DNA of 17,266 bases from Rubrobacteraceae bacterium (GTDB taxonomy: Bacteria; Actinomycetota; Rubrobacteria; Rubrobacterales; Rubrobacteraceae), in assembly GCA_030447045.1 (NCBI GenBank), contig JAUJMB010000015.1, positions 1 to 17,266 on the forward strand. The letters run 5' to 3'. The notes under the pieces are model-generated. The model worked only from the letters and a program-made list of their open reading frames with translations, was not told the DNA's origin and did no database searches. This document shows, piece after piece, positions 12,795 to 17,266 of this stretch (positions within the stretch are counted from its first letter, which is position 1; the number at the start of each line of letters is the position of its first letter). The position numbers and the translations under genes are program-made.

Positions 12795-13402
12795 AGGTCG
12801 GCGACGACCGGCTGCTTCTGGTTACCGACCCGCGCCCCGACCTCGTGGACCGCGTGGAGGCCGCCGTCCGGGGCGGGGTCGACATCGTCCAACTGCGGGA
12901 CAAGAGGTCCCCGAGGGGGGACCTGATCCCGCTCGCCGAAAGACTGAAGGACGCGTGCCGGCGGGCCGGCGCCCGGTTCACCGTCAACGACGACGTGGAG
13001 CTCGCCCGGCTCGTCGGCGCCGACGGCGTGCACCTCGGCGAGGACGACGCCCCCACGCCGCACGCCCGCCGCGTCCTCGGCCCGGGCGCCGTTGTTGGGC
13101 GCTCCGCCGGGAGCGTCGACGTCGCTCTGGAAGCCGTCCGGGGTGGCGCGGATTACCTTGGCGTCGGGGCCGTCTTTGCCACCCCGACAAAGCCGGAGGG
13201 CGAGGTGGCCGGGCTTGCCCTGATCCGGGCCCTGGCCCACGAAGACCCGCCCGTCCCGTGGTTCGCCATAGGCGGCGTGACCCTCGAAACCGCGGGCGCC
13301 ATCGCCGCCGCCGGCGCCCCCGGCTTCGCCGTCGTCCGCGCCGTGCTCGACGCCGAAGACCCGGAGGCCGCCGCCCGCGAACTGCGGTCGATGCTGGGGT
13401 AG
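12791..13402 (+). CDS. thiE: Thiamine phosphate synthase ThiE
   Basis: A 203-residue TIM-barrel enzyme that joins HMP-PP and thiazole phosphate to give thiamine monophosphate. Signatures are VQLRDKR (33-39), FTVNDDVELARLVGADGVHLGEDD (63-86, with the Mg2+/pyrophosphate ligands Asn66, Asp67 and Asp86), GVGAVFATPTKPE (124-136) and WFAIGGV (157-163), followed by a GFAVVRAV phosphate loop. The GTG at 12791 overlaps the DUF2071 stop (GTGA); the frame is open upstream only as a shadow. It lacks the ThiN- or ThiD-type fusions seen in some relatives. It is the last gene before an internal promoter, and the product goes to ThiL, encoded three genes on. Confidence 0.95.
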   Translation: MKVGDDRLLLVTDPRPDLVDRVEAAVRGGVDIVQLRDKRSPRGDLIPLAERLKDACRRAGARFTVNDDVELARLVGADGVHLGEDDAPTPHARRVLGPGAVVGRSAGSVDVALEAVRGGADYLGVGAVFATPTKPEGEVAGLALIRALAHEDPPVPWFAIGGVTLETAGAIAAAGAPGFAVVRAVLDAEDPEAAARELRSMLG

Positions 13403-13437
13403 GGACCGAGGCTTAGGGCCAGAACGTGAGAACCAAG

Positions 13438-13457
13438 CCGAAAGATATACTCTTCGG
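13438..13457 (+). promoter_or_regulatory. Internal promoter with -10 box inside an inverted repeat
   Basis: TATACT (13446-13451) lies in the 84-base gap after thiE and is framed by CCGAA (13438-13442) and TTCGG (13453-13457), with an additional GA/TC pairing inside. A palindrome centred on the -10 box is a natural operator position. No good -35 is seen. The transcript would begin at or near 13458. Confidence 0.5.
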
Positions 13458-13490
13458 ATGCCGAACCCTGCGGAAAACTCCCTGTTATGA
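13458..13490 (+). CDS. Candidate leaderless 10-codon leader ORF
   Basis: An ATG lies exactly seven bases after the TATACT box, where transcription should start. It reads MPNPAENSLL and stops at a TGA (13488-13490) that overlaps the ATG of the double-Nudix gene as TATGA. That Nudix gene has no ribosome site of its own. A leaderless mini-ORF feeding ribosomes into the next start by termination-reinitiation would explain this. The evidence is positional only; no peptide function is implied. Confidence 0.4.
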   Translation: MPNPAENSLL

Positions 13491-14356
13491 GGGCGGACCT
13501 CGTCGCCGGCATCCTGCCGGTTCGGGACGACGGCCGGATGCTCCTGCTGCAGCGGCCGACGGGCACCTGGGAGCCGCCGGCCGGGCGACTGAGCCTCGGC
13601 GAGGGCTTCGAGGAGGGGGCCGTGCGGGAGCTCTACGAGGAGACGGGGATGCTCGTCGCCCCGCAAGACATCCTCGCGACCTGGGTGGGGGAGGCCCCGA
13701 GCGGGCGCGCGCTGGCCGCCGTCACCTTCGTCGGCAGGACCGTCGAGGATGAGGTGAGGATCTCCCACGAGCACCTCGACCACCGGTGGGTCACCCTCGA
13801 GGAGTGGCTCGAGCTGCCAAGCTGGTGGAGCCGTGAGAACGTCCGCCGCGCGGCCGGGCCCCTGGGGGAGCTCGGGGAGGCCACCCCGCGCCCGCCCGCG
13901 CCGGCCGGCGGGGACGACGGCGGGGTCGCCAACGCCGTCCTTGGTGCCGGCGTGGTGATAGCGGACCCCGACGGCCCCGAGCCGCGCGCCCTGCTCATGC
14001 GGCGCAGAAAGCCGCCCGTGGGGCTGTGGGAGAACCCCGGCGGTATCCTGGAGCCCGGCGAGGACTTCGTGGCCTGCGCCAGGCGCGAGGCGGTGGAGGA
14101 GACGGGCCTGGAGATCGGGGCCTCCCTGCGGCCGTGGTGGACGCGGGTCGAGCCCTGGAAGGCCCCGGACGACCCGGAGCTCTACGCGGGGGTGGGCTTT
14201 CTCGCGCGCTGGGACGGAGGCGCGGTGCGGTTGGAGGAAGCGGCCCACGACGACCACCTGTGGGCGACGGAGGAACAGTGGCGCGGCCTGCGCACCTGGT
14301 ACACGCCCGAAGACTCCGACCGGCTGTGGGCCAGAATCCGGGCGATGGGGAGTTGA
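13487..14356 (+). CDS. Tandem double-Nudix hydrolase
   Basis: A 289-residue protein with two complete Nudix domains joined by a proline/glycine-rich linker (about 130-147). Box 1 spans residues 33-55 (G33, E39, R47-E48, E51-E52, G54) and box 2 residues 186-208 (G186, E192, R200-E201, E204-E205, G207); both keep every residue of GX5EX7REUXEEXGU, so both could be active. Nudix enzymes hydrolyse X-linked nucleoside or other diphosphates. In other organisms Nudix proteins act on damaged or excess thiamine pyrophosphate derivatives or HMP-PP (family knowledge), which makes such a role here plausible but unproven. The start lacks a ribosome site and overlaps the mini-ORF stop. Its own stop overlaps the next TTG start. 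It is transcribed toward thiL. Confidence 0.85.
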   Translation: MRADLVAGILPVRDDGRMLLLQRPTGTWEPPAGRLSLGEGFEEGAVRELYEETGMLVAPQDILATWVGEAPSGRALAAVTFVGRTVEDEVRISHEHLDHRWVTLEEWLELPSWWSRENVRRAAGPLGELGEATPRPPAPAGGDDGGVANAVLGAGVVIADPDGPEPRALLMRRRKPPVGLWENPGGILEPGEDFVACARREAVEETGLEIGASLRPWWTRVEPWKAPDDPELYAGVGFLARWDGGAVRLEEAAHDDHLWATEEQWRGLRTWYTPEDSDRLWARIRAMGS

Positions 14357-14628
14357 CGGGTACGCCCGGAGAGCCCCTGGGCGGGTCCCCCGGACGCGCG
14401 CGGTACCTCGGGCTTGGACCTCTCGCGCTCGCCCTCCTGATGTGGGCGCTCGTCCCCGTCTTCCTGCCGCCGCTCCCCGCCGGGCAGAAGGGCCGGACGA
14501 CCGCCGCGCTGCTCGTCGTCGGCGAGGCGGCCCTCTGGGTCTCGGCCGTCCCCTTGGGGCGGGAGGTGGTCAGGCGCTACCGGTCCTACCTCGACCCGCA
14601 CCGGCTCTTCCGGCGCGAGGGACCGTGA
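14353..14628 (+). CDS. Small two-helix membrane protein
   Basis: A 91-residue protein with a short Gly/Pro-rich N-terminus, two hydrophobic segments (about 20-41, ending VFLPPLP, and about 50-69, including VVGEAALWVSAVPLG) and a basic tail (REVVRRYRSYLDPHRLFRREG). The second segment plus basic tail resembles the short suffix domain attached to some transporters in actinobacteria, but I cannot assign it. The start is TTG at 14353, overlapping the Nudix stop (TTGA), close behind GGGGAG. The stop overlaps the thiL GTG (GTGA). Overlaps on both sides make it a true part of the operon despite its small size. Function unknown. Confidence 0.7.
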   Translation: MTGTPGEPLGGSPGRARYLGLGPLALALLMWALVPVFLPPLPAGQKGRTTAALLVVGEAALWVSAVPLGREVVRRYRSYLDPHRLFRREGP

Positions 14629-15557
14629 ACGAGTTCGACGTCGTCCGCCGGCTCTCCGGCCTGCTGCCGCCCGCACCGGACGAGGTGGTCGTGCCCATCG
14701 GGGATGACTGCGCGGTGGTGAAGATAGGGGGCGAGTCATGGGCCGCCGCCTCGGACATGCTCGTCGAAGGCCGCCACTTCAAGGGGTGGGCCACGCCGGA
14801 GGACGTTGGCTACAAGGCCGTCGCCGTCAACGCCTCGGACGTTGCGGCCATGGGCGGGACCCCGCGGTTCGTCCTGGTCTCGGGGGCGGCGCCCGATCCG
14901 GAGACGGCCCTCGGGCTTTTCGCGGGGGTGGCGGAGGCCTGCCGGGAGTTCGGCCTCTACCCCTTGGGCGGTGACACCACCAGCGCCGACGCCATCGCCG
15001 TGGACGTCGCCATCCTCGGCGAGCTGGGGGCGCCGCCCGTCTTGCGCTCCGGGGCGAGGCCGGGGCACCTGCTGGCCGTGACGGGGGAGCTTGGCGCCTC
15101 GGCGGCCGGGCTGCTCGCCCTCGAAGGGGGCGTGGACGGTTTCGGGAGGCTGAAAGAGAGGCTCCTGCGGCCCCGGCCGAGGGTTGGGGTCGGGCTGGCG
15201 GCGGCCCGGCTCGGGGTGGGGGCCATGATCGACCTCTCCGACGGCCTCGCCTCCGACGTGCGCCACGTGTGCGCGGCGAGCGGGGTCGGCTGCGCGGTGG
15301 ACCTCGACAGGCTCCCCATCTCCGACGATACGCGGAAGTTCGCGGCGTCCCTCGGGCGCGACCCCGGGGCGCTCGCCGCTGGCGGCGGGGAGGACTACGA
15401 GCTCCTCATCTCCGCCCCCGAACGGGTCCTCGAGGATCTGGCCGAGGCCGTCGAGGTGCCCGTAACCGTCGTGGGCGAGGTCACCTTATCCGGCATCGCC
15501 TTCCGGCGCGGGAACGGGACGGTCGAGGCCCTCTCCGGCTGGGACCACTTCGCCTGA
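14625..15557 (+). CDS. thiL: Thiamine-monophosphate kinase ThiL
   Basis: A 310-residue PurM-like ATP-dependent kinase that makes thiamine pyrophosphate from thiamine monophosphate. Motifs are VPIGDDCAVV (23-32), ASDMLVEGRHF (42-52), KAVAVNASDVAAMGG (64-78), LGGDTTSAD (114-122), the glycine-rich DLSDGLASD (203-211) and GGGEDYELLISAPE near the C-terminus. These aspartates bind Mg2+ and ATP. The frame is open upstream, but GTG at 14625 gives the family's start (NEFDVVRRLSGLLP) and overlaps the preceding stop (GTGA), with GAGG just ahead. Its last 72 bases overlap the convergent lipoprotein gene on the other strand. It completes the salvage pathway. Confidence 0.95.
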   Translation: MNEFDVVRRLSGLLPPAPDEVVVPIGDDCAVVKIGGESWAAASDMLVEGRHFKGWATPEDVGYKAVAVNASDVAAMGGTPRFVLVSGAAPDPETALGLFAGVAEACREFGLYPLGGDTTSADAIAVDVAILGELGAPPVLRSGARPGHLLAVTGELGASAAGLLALEGGVDGFGRLKERLLRPRPRVGVGLAAARLGVGAMIDLSDGLASDVRHVCAASGVGCAVDLDRLPISDDTRKFAASLGRDPGALAAGGGEDYELLISAPERVLEDLAEAVEVPVTVVGEVTLSGIAFRRGNGTVEALSGWDHFA

Positions 15558-15938
15558 GGGCGAGGAGAAGGCGTCGTTCCGCGCGGCGTCCGCCAGCCGC
15601 TCGGCGCCCTCGCTGCCGGGACGTCTATCCCAGACGGAGACCCTCGTATCGTAGGAGCCCGCGGCCCCGAGCGGGCCCGTCGAGATCTCCTGGGCGCCGG
15701 GCTCCAGGAAGACCGGACGGGGCGGCGCGTCGTACCAGCGGCCCTCGCCGTCCCTGACGCTGTAGCCCACCCAGAACGTCGTGGCGTTCGTGCCCCTGTT
15801 CGCGACGCGCACGGAGGCGGACGCGGGCTCCCCGCCCTGCAAGACTCCCGAGGGGGGCTCGAACGAGGTGATCCCGGCGGGCACCGCGCCGGCTGGGCCG
15901 CCGCACCCTGCCGCCGGCAGGAGGAGGCAAGGGAGCAT
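15486..15938 (-). CDS. Small secreted lipoprotein with beta-sandwich-like domain (possible 5' frameshift)
   Basis: A 150-residue open frame starting at ATG 15938 (MLPCLLLPAAGCGG). PAAGC looks like a lipobox with Cys12 as the lipid site, but the signal lacks a charged n-region and is very short, and the ATG has no ribosome site. The middle (about 25-95) has alternating strands such as ASASVRVANRGTNATTFWVGYSVRDGEGRWY, like a CARDB/DUF4352-type extracellular beta sandwich; the last 40 residues are disordered-looking. In the adjacent frame, a TTG at 15984 overlaps the upstream phosphatase stop (TTGA) and would give an Arg-containing n-region leading into this signal if one base were added or lost near 15940-15955. 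So the true start may be 15984 with a frameshift. Its 3' end overlaps thiL. Confidence 0.55.
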   Translation of the reverse strand: MLPCLLLPAAGCGGPAGAVPAGITSFEPPSGVLQGGEPASASVRVANRGTNATTFWVGYSVRDGEGRWYDAPPRPVFLEPGAQEISTGPLGAAGSYDTRVSVWDRRPGSEGAERLADAARNDAFSSPSGEVVPAGEGLDRPVPAPEGDAG

Positions 15939-15980
15939 AACCGCGCGGCCCGGCCAGCCCGAGGGCTGCCCTCGCGTGGA

Positions 15981-17171
15981 TCAACCCGGCCCGCGCCGAG
16001 CGCGTCCTTCGGCGCCGGCCTGGTCCGCTCCCTTCGGGGCTTCCTGGTTCAAGCCCCGCTCTACGGCCTCGAAGCGCTTGGCGTCGAGGAAGTCGTGCAC
16101 GTAGACCTTCCCGTCGGCTTCCCTTACGTGGCGCACGACCTTTTGCGCGGCGCCGGGGTCGGGGGAGAGGGGGTCGAGCGGCATCAGGGTGAACTTCAAG
16201 CCGTTCTCCTCGGCGATCTTGCGCTCCTCCTCGATCCAGGGCGCGTCGTCGGGGTTGTCGGGGTCGAGGGTGGAGACTATCTCGTCGACGTCCCGGCGCA
16301 GCACGTACTCGAACCACTCCTCCTCGGTGGGGTAGGGGCCGAGGATGATCCTCTCCCCCTCGTAGGTCTTCACCCGCCCCCGCTCGAAGCGGTAGGGGAG
16401 GTCCACCTCCCGCTCCGTCGGGTCGGGTGCTTCGGCCTCGAGCTCCTGCCTCACGATGTCCACGCGGTGCTTGCCGAGGTAGCAGTGGATGTAGAACTGC
16501 TTGTCCTCCTGGGAGGCGAGCGCCTTTATGGCCTCCAGGGAGGCCTCGTTGCCCGAGATCCAGGGCAGCATCGGCCGCGAGTAGACGCGGATTCCCGCGC
16601 TCTTGCCGTTGTCCTCCTCCTGCTCGAGGAGCACCCTCTCGAAGGGCACCTTGGGGCTCAGGAGCGCGATCACGCCATCATACCCTTCGGCTTCTAGCTC
16701 CTCGAGCCGCTCCGCGTCCGGGTAGGGCCCGAAGACCAGCCTCTGGTCCTCCTGGGCCGACTGCTGGCCGAGTTGGCCGGCGGCCGCCAGAAAATCGTTG
16801 TCCAGCATCAGGAAGAAGACCACCACCGCGCCGGCCACGCTCGCGACCGCGACGGCGCCCGCGCCGAGCAGGCCCCTGCCGCGCCGCAGAAAGAGGCGGG
16901 CGTAGAGCCCGGTGAGCAAGAACCCGACGAGGACCCAGCCCAAGATCAGGACGTCCAGCACCACGTCTATGGTCCCCTGCGAGGTCCCGGAATCGACCAG
17001 CCACTGCTCGAAGGGAACGAGAAAGAACAGCAGGTACAGGACGCCCCCGGCGAACCCCAACGTCGCGAGAAAGACGAGCGCCAGAAACAGCCGCAGGAAG
17101 AGAGCCTTCCTCCCGAACTTCGCCCTCGACTCGTAGTACTCGTACATGGTGGATGCGTAACTTTCTCTCAT
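15981..17171 (-). CDS. Membrane-anchored tandem phosphatase/pseudophosphatase
   Basis: A 396-residue protein with three N-terminal hydrophobic segments (about 26-53, 69-91, 101-123) and two related domains. Domain 1 begins RLVFGPYPDAERLEELEAEGYDGVIALL and ends with FYIHCYLGKHR: His229, Cys230 and Arg236 form the HCX5R loop of tyrosine/dual-specificity phosphatases. Domain 2 begins RIILGPYPTEEEWFEYV and ends with VYVHDFLDAKR, where the nucleophilic cysteine is Asp360 while His359 and Arg366 remain, so it should be inactive and perhaps binds phosphate or regulates domain 1. The repeated FGPYP/LGPYP openings indicate internal duplication. The ATG at 17171 is used; ATG 17147 is an alternative. 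Neither has a good ribosome site. It is upstream of, and probably cotranscribed with, the lipoprotein gene. The substrate is unknown. Confidence 0.8.
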   Translation of the reverse strand: MRESYASTMYEYYESRAKFGRKALFLRLFLALVFLATLGFAGGVLYLLFFLVPFEQWLVDSGTSQGTIDVVLDVLILGWVLVGFLLTGLYARLFLRRGRGLLGAGAVAVASVAGAVVVFFLMLDNDFLAAAGQLGQQSAQEDQRLVFGPYPDAERLEELEAEGYDGVIALLSPKVPFERVLLEQEEDNGKSAGIRVYSRPMLPWISGNEASLEAIKALASQEDKQFYIHCYLGKHRVDIVRQELEAEAPDPTEREVDLPYRFERGRVKTYEGERIILGPYPTEEEWFEYVLRRDVDEIVSTLDPDNPDDAPWIEEERKIAEENGLKFTLMPLDPLSPDPGAAQKVVRHVREADGKVYVHDFLDAKRFEAVERGLNQEAPKGADQAGAEGRARRGPG

Positions 17172-17172
17172 G

Positions 17173-17195
17173 GGGACCGCGTGGAATCCGGTCCC
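17173..17195. promoter_or_regulatory. Inverted repeat just upstream of the phosphatase start
   Basis: GGGACC (17173-17178) and GGTCCC (17190-17195) form a 6-bp inverted repeat with an 11-base spacer, ending two bases before the ATG on the minus strand. It could be an operator or a leader hairpin. A TAGTCT box on the minus strand (17213-17218) is a possible -10. No gene is supported from 17172 to the window end. Confidence 0.35.
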
Positions 17196-17266
17196 GTCCT
17201 TATGCGACCCTTAGACTAGCCCCCCGCCGAGTGTACCCTATGCTTCTCGCCATCCCCGTCCGTCGG

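Noticed and set aside
16040..16070. GGTTCAAGCCCC string resembling a tRNA T arm
   Set aside because: It lies inside the conserved coding frame of the phosphatase gene and no matching acceptor or anticodon arms are present.
17240..17266. Start of a plus-strand gene (ATG at 17240, MLLAIP...)
   Set aside because: Only nine codons are visible, with no ribosome site or clear promoter, so a gene cannot be supported.

Overview
The window is high-GC bacterial DNA with dense, mostly co-directional genes, heavy use of GTG and TTG starts, four-base NTGA start/stop overlaps, several promoters with a -10 box 6-8 bases from the start codon, a sortase, and a 7Fe-type ferredoxin. This fits a GC-rich actinobacterium, and Rubrobacter or a close relative is my best guess (inference from composition and gene style, not from a search).

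Layout. 1-199 is the 3' end of a sortase. 331-1050 (-) is a short-chain dehydrogenase. 1051-1899 has no convincing gene but holds a run of back-to-back perfect hairpins (about 1355-1785) that look like a structured RNA or long leader. 1900-2652 is a CRP/FNR-family regulator, followed by a near-consensus FNR-type site and two further palindromes ahead of a 3Fe-4S/4Fe-4S ferredoxin (2820-3053), which ends at a textbook terminator. 3115-3696 (-, SRPBCC protein) and 3737-4291 (+, Nudix hydrolase) diverge from a 40-base gap whose two -10 boxes sit so close to the starts that both mRNAs are probably leaderless.

4308-15557 is a thiamine salvage locus with two TPP riboswitches. Riboswitch 1 leads thiT (thiamine uptake), a thiamine pyrophosphokinase-like gene with altered motifs, two tandem TenA enzymes of different subtype, and the ATPase and permease of a ThiXYZ pyrimidine transporter. 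Riboswitch 2 lies between that permease and its own binding protein, and leads thiY-thiD-thiM-thiW-DUF2071-thiE. A separate promoter then drives a tandem double-Nudix protein, a small membrane protein and thiL. The genes cover uptake of thiamine, pyrimidine and thiazole, phosphorylation of both halves (ThiD, ThiM), joining (ThiE) and conversion to TPP (ThiL, possibly the kinase-like protein). No de novo genes (thiC, thiG, thiS, thiF, thiO) are in the window.

15486-17171 (-) is a convergent pair: a membrane-anchored protein with one intact and one degenerate CX5R phosphatase domain, and a small lipoprotein whose start looks frameshifted.

Most noteworthy: the hairpin array upstream of the FNR-type regulator; the uncharacterised genes (DUF2071, double Nudix, small membrane protein) locked into the thiamine operon by overlapping codons; two very short leader ORFs whose stop codons overlap the next gene's start; and the phosphatase/pseudophosphatase membrane protein.
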